From Bacteroidales bacterium (lineage in GTDB: Bacteria; Bacteroidota; Bacteroidia; Bacteroidales; TTA-H9): DNA of 46,462 bases. The position numbers were made by a program, and so were the translations under genes. Shown piece by piece: positions 1 through 8,602 of this stretch. Below the pieces are notes generated by a model. The model was not told the origin of the DNA. It searched no databases and was given only the letters and a program-made list of their open reading frames with translations. The stretch covers positions 1 through 46,462 of the forward strand of contig JAQVCV010000035.1 of the NCBI GenBank assembly GCA_028689615.1, given 5' to 3'. Positions within the stretch are counted from its first letter, which is position 1. Each line of letters opens with the position of its first letter.

Positions 1-1893
1 AACATCCTCACGCTGCTGGGAATTGTGCTGGCCACCGGCCTGGTGGTTGACGATGCCATCGTGGTTCTCGAAAACATCTTCAGCAAGATTGAATCGGGCC
101 TCGATCCTGTTACGGCAGGCCACAAAGGATCGCAAGAGATCATTTTCGCCATCATCAGCACCACCATCACCCTGGCGGTGGTGTTTTTGCCCATCATTTT
201 CCTGCAAGGGCTCACCGGACGGCTCTTTCGCGAGTTTGCTGTGGTTGTGGCTGCAGCGGTGGTGATTTCTGCTTTCGTTTCGCTTACGCTCACCCCCATG
301 ATGAGTTCAAAAATGCTCAGGCACCAGTCGCGCCACACCGCTCTGTTTTTATGGAGCGAACGGTTTTTCAACAACATGACCACCGGCTACCACAGGTCGC
401 TGGCATGGATGATATCGCACCGGTGGATTTCGTTGGTGGTGATGGGTGTAGCGGTGCTGATGGTTGTTGGAATAGGATCGCTGCTGCAAAGCGAACTGGC
501 CCCCATGGAAGACAAAAGCCGCCTGAGGGTAATCATTACTTCGCCCGAAGGGACGGCCTTCGAGGCTATGGATCAATACATGAGTCAGTTGGTGACCCTG
601 GTTGACACCCTTCCTGAGAAAGAGTTTATCATAGCCGTGACAGCCGGAGGAGGGAGCACGGCAGTCAATACGGGCTTCATGAGGCTTGGTTTCGTGGAAC
701 CCGACAAGCGGGAACGCACACAGCAGGAATTGGCCGATTGGCTCAACAAAGAATTGAAACGCAACAACTTCGCACGTGCCTATGCAACCCAGGAACAAAC
801 CATTGGTGGAGGGATGCGAAGTGGATTGCCCGTGCAATACGTGTTGCAAGCTCCCGACATCGAGAGTCTTAAAGCCATGTTGCCCCGTTTCATGGAAAAA
901 GCAGCGGCAAGCAAAGTGTTTCAGGTGGTTGATGTGAACCTCAAATTCAACAAACCCGAATTGCGCATAGAGATTGATCGCGACCGAGCCAGCGCATTGG
1001 GAGTGTCGGTGCGCGACATAGCCGAGAATTTGCAACTGTTTTTCTCGGGACAACGCTACGGCTACTTCATCTTTCATGGAAAACAATACCAGGTGATAGG
1101 CCAGGCATCGCGTTCCAACCGCGATGAACCCGCCGATCTGGCAGCCCTGTATGTGCGCAACAAAAACGGGGAACTCATCCAGATGTCGAACCTGGTGAAA
1201 ATGGTTGAGCAAAGCAACCCTCCACAACTCTACCGCTTCAACCGTTACTCTGCCGCCACAATTGCCGCGCAACCTGCCGAGGGCCTTACAGTTGGACAGG
1301 GGATCGACGAAATGAACCGAATAGCTGCCGAGGTGCTTCCCGAGAACTTCTCGACAAGTCTGGCCGGAACCAGTCGCGAGCTGGCCGAAAGCAGCGGGAG
1401 CCTGCTTTACGCGTTCCTCTTTTCTATAGTGCTGATTTATTTGGTTCTGGCCGCCCAGTTCGAGAGCTTTGCCGACCCACTTATCATCATGTTCACCGTG
1501 CCACTTGCCATGGCAGGGGCAGTACTGTCGTTGTGGTTGTTTGGCCAAACACTCAACCTTTTCAGCCAGATTGGAATCATCGTGCTGATAGGCATCGTGA
1601 CCAAAAATGGTATTCTCATAGTTGAATTTGCCAACCAACGCAAAAACTCAGGTCTTAACCTTCGCGAAGCCGTTCTCGACGCGGCAACCCAACGTTTGCG
1701 TCCTATTCTGATGACCAGCCTGGCCACCGTGCTGGGTGCCCTTCCCATTGCCATGGCGCTGGGAGCGGCTGCTAAAAGTCGTGTCCCCATGGGAATCACC
1801 ATCATCGGGGGGCTGCTCTTTTCGCTCCTCCTTACCCTCTATGTTATCCCGGCTCTTTATACTTATGTCTCGCGTGAGAAGAAAACCGTGTAG
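1..1893 (+). CDS. RND-family (HAE1/AcrB-type) efflux pump inner-membrane subunit, 5' truncated by the window
   Basis: The frame is open from base 1, so the N-terminal part lies outside the window; about 630 residues remain. The first residues (NILTLLGIVLATGLVVDDAI) match RND transmembrane helix 4, where the paired Asp residues of VVDDAIVV form the proton-relay site. A large periplasmic porter segment follows (about residues 165-470), then a cluster of C-terminal helices including a LVLAAQFESF stretch and a GIVTKNGILIVEFAN stretch typical of HAE1 pumps. The pump would use proton motive force to export drugs, solvents or lipophilic compounds across both membranes. A TolC-like gene follows after 3 bp, so the two are co-transcribed; the membrane fusion protein is probably upstream, out of view. 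The substrate cannot be read from sequence. Confidence 0.93.
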   Translation, partial: NILTLLGIVLATGLVVDDAIVVLENIFSKIESGLDPVTAGHKGSQEIIFAIISTTITLAVVFLPIIFLQGLTGRLFREFAVVVAAAVVISAFVSLTLTPMMSSKMLRHQSRHTALFLWSERFFNNMTTGYHRSLAWMISHRWISLVVMGVAVLMVVGIGSLLQSELAPMEDKSRLRVIITSPEGTAFEAMDQYMSQLVTLVDTLPEKEFIIAVTAGGGSTAVNTGFMRLGFVEPDKRERTQQELADWLNKELKRNNFARAYATQEQTIGGGMRSGLPVQYVLQAPDIESLKAMLPRFMEKAAASKVFQVVDVNLKFNKPELRIEIDRDRASALGVSVRDIAENLQLFFSGQRYGYFIFHGKQYQVIGQASRSNRDEPADLAALYVRNKNGELIQMSNLVKMVEQSNPPQLYRFNRYSAATIAAQPAEGLTVGQGIDEMNRIAAEVLPENFSTSLAGTSRELAESSGSLLYAFLFSIVLIYLVLAAQFESFADPLIIMFTVPLAMAGAVLSLWLFGQTLNLFSQIGIIVLIGIVTKNGILIVEFANQRKNSGLNLREAVLDAATQRLRPILMTSLATVLGALPIAMALGAAAKSRVPMGITIIGGLLFSLLLTLYVIPALYTYVSREKKTV

Positions 1894-1896
1894 TAC

Positions 1897-3204
1897 ATGA
1901 AAAAAATACTCTTTTCCATCTTGTCTGTTATGGGGCTGGGGCTTGCCTCACCGGCACAGCAATCGTTAAGCCTGGCCGAAGCTTTATCGTTGGCTCTCGA
2001 AAACAATTACGATGTGAAAACGGCCTCGGTCAACCTGTCGATAGCGCGCAACAACAACAGCGCGGGTGAAGCCGGTTATCTGCCCATCCTGTCGGTCAGC
2101 AGCGGCTACACCGAAAACATCAGCAACAGCCGCCAGCAATATTACGACGGCAGGTTGCGCGAAGCCACCGACGCCAGATCCAACTCCCTGACTGCTGGTG
2201 CCTCGCTTCAGTGGACCCTTTTCGACGGACTGGGAATGTGGCTGACCGATAAAAAACTCGATCTGCTCGAAAAAACAGAAGAATTAATCCTGCGCGATAA
2301 AATGGAAGCTACCCTGGCTACCGTTACAACCACCTACCTGGAAGCAGTGCAGCAAACCAAACGGATTGAAACCCTCCGAAACACCCTCCGCTACGACCAC
2401 CAACTGCTAAACCTGTCGCGGAAACGTTGGGCGATTGGTATGGGATCGGAGCTTGACTACCTTAAAGTTGTGGCCGACCTCAACGCCGACAGTGCTGCAC
2501 TGCTCAGGCAGGAAGCCTCGCTCCGCGCCTCCTTGATAGTCCTCAACACGTTGCTTGCCATCGATCCTGAAACCACACCAGTGCTAACCGACACCCTAAC
2601 AACACCCGCGACCCCCCCCCTTACCTTTGAAGAGCTTTCAGCACCGCTTGAAAGCAATACCCAGATTGTTCAAGCCACTGTGAGGGCAGAAGTTGCACGC
2701 TACGAGTCGCGTATAACCCGGTCGGTTCAATACCCCCGGTTGCAGTTTGCCGCCGGCTACAGCTATACCAAATCAACATCGGCCACCGGCCTCGTCGAAT
2801 CAAACCGAAGCTTTGGCCCATCGGCAGGCATTTCGTTGAGCTACACGCTATTCGACGGTTTTAAATCGCGGCATAAAATAGCCAATGCCGACCTTACAAC
2901 TCAAAATGCCAATCTGCAAGCCGAACAAACCCGACTGGCCATCAGGGCAACACTGCAAACCCTTTTTTCGCGCTACGAAGCCGGGTTGAGGCTGGTATCG
3001 CTGCAACAATCGAACCTGCTGGTGGTGAAAAAAAACCTGGATGTGGCCTTTTCTGCCTACAAATCGGGACAAATGGCAGGCATTGATCTGCGGCAATACC
3101 AGATCCAACTTCTCGACGCTACCGACAACCTGCTGCAATCGCAATACGACCTAAAAGTAACAGAAACCGAATTACTCCGACTGTCAGGAAGAATACTGCC
3201 TTAG
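1897..3204 (+). CDS. TolC/OEP-family outer membrane efflux channel
   Basis: This is a 435-residue protein with a signal peptide (MKKILFSILSVMGLGLASPA) and two similar outer-membrane efflux halves. The first half begins with LSLAEALSLALENNYDVKTA, the usual start of TolC-type proteins. The second half begins near residue 235 and contains a FGPSAGISLSYTLFDGFK strand-helix motif that mirrors an earlier TLFDGLG motif. Family members trimerise into an outer-membrane barrel with a long periplasmic alpha-helical tunnel and dock onto RND pumps. It starts 3 bp after the RND stop codon, so it is almost certainly the partner channel. A repeat-rich stretch follows its stop codon. Length is normal for the family. 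Confidence 0.93.
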   Translation: MKKILFSILSVMGLGLASPAQQSLSLAEALSLALENNYDVKTASVNLSIARNNNSAGEAGYLPILSVSSGYTENISNSRQQYYDGRLREATDARSNSLTAGASLQWTLFDGLGMWLTDKKLDLLEKTEELILRDKMEATLATVTTTYLEAVQQTKRIETLRNTLRYDHQLLNLSRKRWAIGMGSELDYLKVVADLNADSAALLRQEASLRASLIVLNTLLAIDPETTPVLTDTLTTPATPPLTFEELSAPLESNTQIVQATVRAEVARYESRITRSVQYPRLQFAAGYSYTKSTSATGLVESNRSFGPSAGISLSYTLFDGFKSRHKIANADLTTQNANLQAEQTRLAIRATLQTLFSRYEAGLRLVSLQQSNLLVVKKNLDVAFSAYKSGQMAGIDLRQYQIQLLDATDNLLQSQYDLKVTETELLRLSGRILP

Positions 3205-3223
3205 GGTTGAGCGGATGGTTATG

Positions 3224-3370
3224 GGCTGTTGGCTGTTAGCTGTTGGCTGTTAGCTTTTGGCTGTTGGCCAATAGCCAATAGCCAACAGCTCTGGCAAACC
3301 TCACCTCGTCACCCCGTCACCCCATCACCCTTTCACCCTCTCACCCCATCACCCTCTCACTCCGTCACCC
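3224..3370 (+). repeat. Composite intergenic repeat: GCTGTTAGC/GCTGTTGGC phrases, conserved core, then TCACCCC phrases
   Basis: The stretch begins about 20 bp after the tolC-like stop codon. It opens with several copies of GCTGTTGGC or GCTGTTAGC, then an inverted repeat (GCTGTTGGC near 3260 against GCCAACAGC near 3281), then the core AGCTCTGGCAAACCTCAC, then many short GTCACCCC or CTCACCC phrases. The same order occurs on the minus strand at 22151-22296, directly after another stop codon. It may form a hairpin in mRNA. I see no gene here; the 66-codon open frame over it is a by-product of the repeats. Confidence 0.75.
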
Positions 3371-3384
3371 GCCTCAGGGAGTGG

Positions 3385-3415
3385 TTTCGTAACTGCCGAA
3401 CTTTCTGTATCTTTG
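3385..3415 (+). promoter_or_regulatory. Bacteroidota-type promoter for the hydroxyacyl-CoA dehydrogenase/ackA operon
   Basis: TATCTTTG at 3408-3415 fits the -7 consensus TAnnTTTG. A TTTC at 3385-3388 sits 19 bp upstream as a near-match to the -33 box. The start codon is 60 bp further downstream, giving a short leader. Confidence 0.6.
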
Positions 3416-3474
3416 CCGCGCGGAACTGATAGATTGACTGAGTTTTATAATATATTTAAATTAAACTATTTACG

Positions 3475-4443
3475 ATGGCTTTACGTTTGGAAGACCTTGC
3501 CCTGAGCAAGAAAGCGCCGCAAAAAGGGGCGCTGCATAAAGTTGGTATCGTGGGTTGCGGAGAGATGGGACAGCAAATAGCACTTCATTGCAGCCAATAC
3601 GGTATCGACGTGGTTTTTGTTGATCTCACCGCGCAAATTGTGGAGGATGCCCTGGCTCATATGGGTTCTTTCCTCGATGGAATCATCAGCAAGTGGGGCA
3701 TGACTGCCAACGAGAAAAAACTGATCCTTTCGCGAATTCAGGGTAGCACCGATTATCAGTCGCTGGCCACCTGCGATCTGGTGATTGAAACCATCAATTC
3801 GCGCAAACCAGGCACCAGCCTCGAACTTCGCAAAGCTGTGTTCACCCGCATCGAGTCGGTGGTGAGCCCCGATTGTGTGATTGCATCCAACACGGCTACG
3901 CTGATGATCAGCGATCTGGCTTCATCTCTTCAGCATCCGGCACGTGCAATCGGCATGCACTTCATTTCGCCTGTGCGTGAAGTGAGTCTGGTGGAGGTGG
4001 TGCGTTGCGCCCGCACGAGCGACGAGGCCTATGCCATGGTGAAAAAATTTGCCCTCATGATCGGTAAAAAGGTGGTTGAAGTGGCCGAGTCACCCGGTAA
4101 CATCTCTACCCGTATGATCATTCCGTTTGTGAACGAAGCCTGCGAAATACTGATGGAAGGTGTTGCCACAGTTCACTATATTGACGAAACCATGAAACAG
4201 GTTTCAGGAAACCAGATGGGTCCCTTTGAATTGGCTGACCGTATTGGTCTCGATAAAATGCTTAAATGGATGGAAAACCTCTACCACGAGTTTGGCCAGT
4301 TGAAATACAAGCCATCGCCCATCATCAAACGTCTGGTAAGGGCCAACATGACCGGTTTGTCAACCGGCGAAGGGTTCTACCATTGGGTTGACGGACGCAA
4401 ACAGGTGAAAAAAGGCCCTATAACGCATCTGGGGCGGGAGTAA
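3475..4443 (+). CDS. 3-hydroxyacyl-CoA dehydrogenase family protein (3-hydroxybutyryl-CoA dehydrogenase-like)
   Basis: This is a 322-residue protein with an N-terminal NAD-binding Rossmann motif (GIVGCGEMG, Gly27-x-Gly29-xx-Gly32) and a C-terminal 3HCDH domain containing MGPFELADRIGLDK. Canonical members oxidise L-3-hydroxyacyl-CoA to 3-ketoacyl-CoA with NAD. The general architecture and His162 in GMHFISP match. Two usually conserved Asn positions look replaced: the HFxNP motif reads HFISP, and the GFxxNR motif reads GNISTR. This suggests a divergent subfamily, so the exact substrate and activity are uncertain. It lies 32 bp upstream of acetate kinase on the same strand, so the two are probably one transcript; a link with acyl-CoA fermentation is inferred from that. 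Confidence 0.82.
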   Translation: MALRLEDLALSKKAPQKGALHKVGIVGCGEMGQQIALHCSQYGIDVVFVDLTAQIVEDALAHMGSFLDGIISKWGMTANEKKLILSRIQGSTDYQSLATCDLVIETINSRKPGTSLELRKAVFTRIESVVSPDCVIASNTATLMISDLASSLQHPARAIGMHFISPVREVSLVEVVRCARTSDEAYAMVKKFALMIGKKVVEVAESPGNISTRMIIPFVNEACEILMEGVATVHYIDETMKQVSGNQMGPFELADRIGLDKMLKWMENLYHEFGQLKYKPSPIIKRLVRANMTGLSTGEGFYHWVDGRKQVKKGPITHLGRE

Positions 4444-4475
4444 ACAGAGGTTTAACATCAAAAATTGAGTATCTT

Positions 4476-5690
4476 ATGAAGATTATTGTTTTGAACTGCG
4501 GAAGTTCTTCCATCAAATACCAACTGTTCGACATGCCTTCGGCCGAAGTGATTGCCAAAGGGCTGGTTGACAAGATCGGGCTGCGTGGTGCCTCTATCAA
4601 GCACAAACGCGCCGATGGCACCGAAGTGAAGGTTGAAGGCGAAATCCTCGACCACCAGAGCGGTATCGAATACCTGCTCGGCATGTTGATTCATCCCGAA
4701 TACGGCAGCATGAAAAGCCTCAACGAAATCGACGCCGTGGGGCACCGCGTTGTACACGCAGGCGAAATGTACGGTGGCAGCGTGCGCATCAACCAGCAGG
4801 TGGTGAAAGCTCTCGAAGAGTGCATCGATCTGGCACCCCTCCACAACCCGCCAAACCTCGAAGGCATCTACTCCATCACCCGCCTGCTGCCCGAAGTGCC
4901 CCAGGCCGGCGTGTTCGATACAGCCTTCCATCAAACCATGCCCGATTTCGTGTATCTCTATGGAATTCCTTACAGCCTCTACGAAAAATACCGCATCCGT
5001 CGCTACGGTTTCCATGGCAGCAGCCACAAATTCGTGTCGCGCCGTGCCGCCGAAATCGTGGGCAAACCCATCGAAGACCTCAAAATCATCACTTGCCACC
5101 TGGGCAACGGTGCCAGCGTGGCCGCCATTAAAAACGGCAAATCGTTCGATACGAGTATGGGGATGACACCCATCGAGGGGCTCATCATGGGAACCCGCAC
5201 CGGCGATGTGGATGCCGGAGCGCTGCTGCGCATAGCTGATAAGGAGGAGGTGAGCCTCAACACCATGAACACCCTCATCAACAAATTCAGCGGGATGCTG
5301 GGCATCAGTGGCCTGTCGAGCGATATGCGCGACCTGGAGATTGCTGCCGAAGAGGGCAACGAAAAAGCCCGCGTGGCTCTGAAAATGTATCAATACCGCG
5401 TGAAAAAATACATCGGCTCCTACGCTGCCGCGATGGGTGGCGTGGATTTGATCCTCTTCACCGGCGGAATAGGCGAAAACGACTTCAACACCCGCCGCGA
5501 GGTGATGACCGACATGGAGTGGATGGGCATCGATTTCGACTTCGATCTCAACCACGGACTTAAAGGCAAAGAGGTTACCCTCACCCGCCCAGGCTCAAAA
5601 GTGCAGGTGATGGTGGTCCCCACCAACGAAGAACTGGTGATTGCAAACGATACCTACGACATTGTTACCCGTGGCGTTGATTCGCTCTGA
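4476..5690 (+). CDS. ackA: Acetate kinase
   Basis: This 404-residue protein has the standard acetate kinase length. It starts with IIVLNCGSSSIKYQL, the phosphate-binding motif of the ASKHA fold, and contains GHRVVHAGE, the FDTAFHQTMP signature, RRYGFHGSSH and a C-terminal TGGIGEND followed by PTNEELVIA. The enzyme makes ATP and acetate from ADP and acetyl phosphate in the cytoplasm, the last step of acetate fermentation. In many bacteria its partner is phosphotransacetylase, but here the upstream neighbour is a hydroxyacyl-CoA dehydrogenase-like gene and no pta is in the window. A strong terminator follows 21 bp after the stop codon. Confidence 0.97.
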   Translation: MKIIVLNCGSSSIKYQLFDMPSAEVIAKGLVDKIGLRGASIKHKRADGTEVKVEGEILDHQSGIEYLLGMLIHPEYGSMKSLNEIDAVGHRVVHAGEMYGGSVRINQQVVKALEECIDLAPLHNPPNLEGIYSITRLLPEVPQAGVFDTAFHQTMPDFVYLYGIPYSLYEKYRIRRYGFHGSSHKFVSRRAAEIVGKPIEDLKIITCHLGNGASVAAIKNGKSFDTSMGMTPIEGLIMGTRTGDVDAGALLRIADKEEVSLNTMNTLINKFSGMLGISGLSSDMRDLEIAAEEGNEKARVALKMYQYRVKKYIGSYAAAMGGVDLILFTGGIGENDFNTRREVMTDMEWMGIDFDFDLNHGLKGKEVTLTRPGSKVQVMVVPTNEELVIANDTYDIVTRGVDSL

Positions 5691-5711
5691 ATGGGTATCT
5701 GTAGTTAATAG

Positions 5712-5743
5712 AAAAACGCCCCGGATTCCGGGGCGTTTTTTTT
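5712..5743 (+). terminator. Bidirectional rho-independent terminator between ackA and the TonB receptor gene
   Basis: A perfect 13-bp stem (AAAAACGCCCCGG with CCGGGGCGTTTTT) around the loop ATT is followed by a run of T on the plus strand. The A-rich left arm gives a T tract on the minus strand, so it can serve both convergent genes. Confidence 0.92.
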
Positions 5744-5761
5744 GTGGAAATAATCTGCCGA

Positions 5762-8053
5762 CTATTCGTAGTTAAGCTTCACTCCCACATACAAAGTGCG
5801 GGGTTCGCGAGGTCCGTAAATGTATCCTGCATCGCGGTATTCGCCCATGTCGAAATCGGTCTGAAAACTGTCGAAAACATTTTTCACCCCTGTATAAAAC
5901 TGTAAGTTCATCGTACCATTAAGGGGCTGGGTGTAGGCCACTTTCATTCCCATGTCGAAGAAATCGGGGGAGTGAACCAACACGTCTTTCTCTATATAGC
6001 CTGCATAGTGAGGCACTTCCATGCTGCCGGTGTAGATTCCTGACAGCGAAATGTTCCATCGTTTGGAGGCAGCATATTGAGCCGTGAGGTAGCCATAGGT
6101 TTCGGGCGACCTGAGCATGTTTTTGGCAGCTTCGGCATCAGGGTCTTCGCTCCAAAGCACGGCCTCTTCGTATTCGCTTTTCTGCCAGGTGAAGCCGGCC
6201 TGGAAACTGAGGTATCGCGAAGGTGCCAGTTTCCCCTCGAGGTTCAATCCCATCACGGTGGCCCCGGGTCCGTTGCGACGCTCCAGCAACCTGTTGCCCT
6301 GCGGATCGGTGCCGGCATCTTCAAGAATAAAAACATCGGTGAGGTGGGTGCGGAAGAGCTCAACCAAAAAATTGCCGCTGACGTGTTCACCGGCAAACCA
6401 TATATCCGACGACAGACTCATGGTATAGGATTTTTCGGGACCCAGGTCGTCGGCCAATCTGATGATCTGGGCCTCGCCACCCACGGCAGCAATGTGCAGG
6501 TCTTCGTCGAAGGCCTGCGGTGCCCTGAACCCGGTGCCGAAATTGGCCCGCAATTGCATCCACTTGCCGGCATCGTATTTCAGTATGGCGCGAGGACTGA
6601 TTACCACCTCGTCGAGCAGGTTGTGCTTGTCGGCTCTGGCTCCTGCCGTGAAGCTCCAGTTGCTGTAGCGCCATTCGTTTTGTGCGAAAAAGCCTGCAAT
6701 TTCTACCTGCTGATCAATCAGTCTGTTGTAGCCAGGCATGCCGTCTTTGAGGTGGTTGATCTGGTATTCGGCGCCTGCAGTGAAGTAGGAGGGGAGCCCG
6801 AGGTTGAGGTTGGCCGTCCACTGGGCTCCGCCCACCACGTTCACATCGGTGGTGTGGCCGTAGGCATTTGGGTCTTTGCCAGCGCCATAGTACGAGTTGC
6901 GGTCGGTGTATTGTCCGGAGGCATACACGTTGAAATAGCTCTGGTTATCGGCTGAATAGTGGCGCCATTGCAGCCCGCCGCCGGTGATGTTGTGCCTGGC
7001 CGATTCGCAAATATCGGCCTCATGGGGTTGAAGGTCGAAGGCGTTGCCGCCACGGCGGTCTTCGCTGATGTAGTGCATCTCGAGGATGAGTTTGTCGCGG
7101 TCTGTAGCTGTATAGAAGCTTCTCAGGCCCAGGGTTCCACCCCGTGTTTTCCCGATCTCCGAAAAGCCGTCGCCGTTGGCATCCCACGGGTCTTGCTGAC
7201 GGTACATCCCGTAGGTCATCAAACCGGCTTTTTTGTCGTCGGTAACGGTGGAGTTGTTCAGCATGAAGTTGTGCCCGACAGAGCCCTGGTCGTAGCCCGA
7301 GGCCGAGTAATCGGCCGTGAATGTATTGCTCAAGGGTTCGCGAGTGATGATGTTGATGGTGCCGGCAATGGCATTCGACCCAAACAGGGCCGATCCGCCG
7401 CCTCGCACCACTTCCACCCTTTCTACCATCGAAACGGGTATCTGGTCAATGCCATACACCCCGTTCAATGCACTGAATATCGGGCGGCTGTCAATCAGAA
7501 TCTGCGAATAGGGCCCCTCCAGGCCATTGATGCGCACCTGCGGGAAACCGCAGTTTTGGCAGTTCTGCTCAACCCTGAGCCCTGTCTGGTAGCTCAGTCC
7601 GCCGGCCAGGCAGGTACTTTGGGTGTTTTGAAAGGTTTTTGGAGTAATCACGTTCACGATTACAGGTGCTTCGCGTCGGCTGGTCTCGTTACGGCTGGCA
7701 CTCACCACCACCTGGTCCAGCTCAATCTGGTCGGCCTGCAACTCGAAATTCACCTCGAGGGTGACTCCCGATTTGAGCTCAACACGCTGCTCCTGCGAAG
7801 TGTAGCCAACTCCTTGTGCTCTGAGTATGTAAACTCCTTCGGGCAGGTTGTTCATCTTGTAATGTCCGGTTTTATCGGTAGCAGTCCCCCGTCCTGTTCC
7901 TTTAAGGTGAACGGTGATGCCCGGGATGTGATCGCCGCAACACAGCACGTGGCCCACGATGTTGGCATCGGTGCGCTGCGCGAAGCTGATGGATGCATTG
8001 ACGACTAAAGCGAAAAGCATGGCTATCGCTGTGAAATGATAATTGTGTTTCAT
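5762..8053 (-). CDS. TonB-dependent outer membrane receptor with CarboxypepD-regulatory-like N-terminal domain
   Basis: I place the start at 8053 (MKHNYHFTAIAMLFALVV), which gives a clean signal peptide ending at SFAQ and a 763-residue protein; the frame continues 18 codons further upstream without a plausible leader. Next come a CarboxypepD_reg-like beta-sandwich (about 30-115), a TonB plug (about 120-235, with MVERVEVVRGGGSALFGSNAIAGTINII) and a 22-strand-type barrel to the C terminus. Such receptors import a ligand across the outer membrane using TonB energy. The plug carries an unusual NCQNCGFPQVRI stretch (Cys-x-x-Cys), and the N-terminal domain has a Cys-Cys-Gly-Asp. The gene lies downstream of a His-rich small protein, so a metal or metal-chelate substrate is plausible but not proven. 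A perfect inverted repeat sits in the gap between the two genes. Confidence 0.92.
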   Translation of the reverse strand: MKHNYHFTAIAMLFALVVNASISFAQRTDANIVGHVLCCGDHIPGITVHLKGTGRGTATDKTGHYKMNNLPEGVYILRAQGVGYTSQEQRVELKSGVTLEVNFELQADQIELDQVVVSASRNETSRREAPVIVNVITPKTFQNTQSTCLAGGLSYQTGLRVEQNCQNCGFPQVRINGLEGPYSQILIDSRPIFSALNGVYGIDQIPVSMVERVEVVRGGGSALFGSNAIAGTINIITREPLSNTFTADYSASGYDQGSVGHNFMLNNSTVTDDKKAGLMTYGMYRQQDPWDANGDGFSEIGKTRGGTLGLRSFYTATDRDKLILEMHYISEDRRGGNAFDLQPHEADICESARHNITGGGLQWRHYSADNQSYFNVYASGQYTDRNSYYGAGKDPNAYGHTTDVNVVGGAQWTANLNLGLPSYFTAGAEYQINHLKDGMPGYNRLIDQQVEIAGFFAQNEWRYSNWSFTAGARADKHNLLDEVVISPRAILKYDAGKWMQLRANFGTGFRAPQAFDEDLHIAAVGGEAQIIRLADDLGPEKSYTMSLSSDIWFAGEHVSGNFLVELFRTHLTDVFILEDAGTDPQGNRLLERRNGPGATVMGLNLEGKLAPSRYLSFQAGFTWQKSEYEEAVLWSEDPDAEAAKNMLRSPETYGYLTAQYAASKRWNISLSGIYTGSMEVPHYAGYIEKDVLVHSPDFFDMGMKVAYTQPLNGTMNLQFYTGVKNVFDSFQTDFDMGEYRDAGYIYGPREPRTLYVGVKLNYE

Positions 8054-8100
8054 TTCCAATAAAATATTTAAAGAATGACAATAGGATTTCTGTTTGCCTC

Positions 8101-8139
8101 GCGGCAATAATTAAATACGAATGTGGATTGTATTGCCGC
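8101..8139 (-). promoter_or_regulatory. Perfect 9-bp inverted repeat in the leader of the TonB receptor gene
   Basis: GCGGCAATA at 8101-8109 is matched exactly by TATTGCCGC at 8131-8139, with 21 bp between. It lies about 50 bp upstream of the receptor start at 8053 and inside the 145-bp gap after the His-rich gene. It could be an operator or an mRNA stem controlling the receptor; no T tract follows on the minus strand, so a simple terminator is unlikely. Confidence 0.5.
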
Positions 8140-8198
8140 CTTCAGGAGTTGGTATCACCACGTTTTCTTTGCTGGAAATACCCTAAGCGGCCAGTCTG

Positions 8199-8567
8199 TT
8201 ACACATTTGCAGGCGGAGCCCTGAGTTGACTCACACCGTGGCGCGTCTGGTAGTTGGTTTGATTGTTGCTTAAATAGTATCCTTGCCCGAGCTGGGGTTT
8301 TAGTTGAGAAACCAGTACAACTTTGCCTGTAAGGGGGACACAAGAAGCGGCCAGATCGAGAGCCGACTGGTTCCCTGGTGCGTGCTGGTGCGTTTTGCCT
8401 CCCGATGAATTCTGGCTGTCGCCAAAAGGGTGTGAGTGCCAAACTACTGTGCCGTCGGGAAGCTGGTGGGCATGGCGGTAAAGCACCAGGCTTTCCTGCA
8501 TCAGCAGGATCACCGCGGTGAGTGCCACTACGGCCAGCTTCTTTGTTATGTTATTGATAATCGGCAT
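8199..8567 (-). CDS. Small His-rich membrane-anchored or secreted protein, possibly metal-related
   Basis: This 122-residue protein has a hydrophobic N-terminal segment (about residues 10-27, KLAVVALTAVILLMQESL) that could be a signal anchor or signal peptide. The central part holds seven His residues over about 35 residues (HAHQLPDGTVVWHSHPFG, then THQHA), a pattern expected of a metal-binding or metal-sensing loop. I recognise no family with certainty. It is the first gene of a minus-strand unit that leads into a TonB receptor, behind a good promoter. The pairing suggests a role in metal acquisition or tolerance; the metal cannot be read from the sequence. Confidence 0.7.
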   Translation of the reverse strand: MPIINNITKKLAVVALTAVILLMQESLVLYRHAHQLPDGTVVWHSHPFGDSQNSSGGKTHQHAPGNQSALDLAASCVPLTGKVVLVSQLKPQLGQGYYLSNNQTNYQTRHGVSQLRAPPANV

Positions 8568-8602
8568 TGTGGTATTTTTGGCACCAGAATACTTTAATGG
8601 TG

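Noticed and set aside
349-1638. Long minus-strand open frame of 429 codons opposite the RND pump gene
   Set aside because: The plus strand encodes a clear RND pump over the same bases; the antisense frame has no signal, domain or start context.
4458-5555. Minus-strand open frame of 365 codons opposite acetate kinase
   Set aside because: It is an antisense shadow of a highly conserved enzyme gene in codon-biased DNA and has composition typical of such shadows (His, Val and Ala rich).
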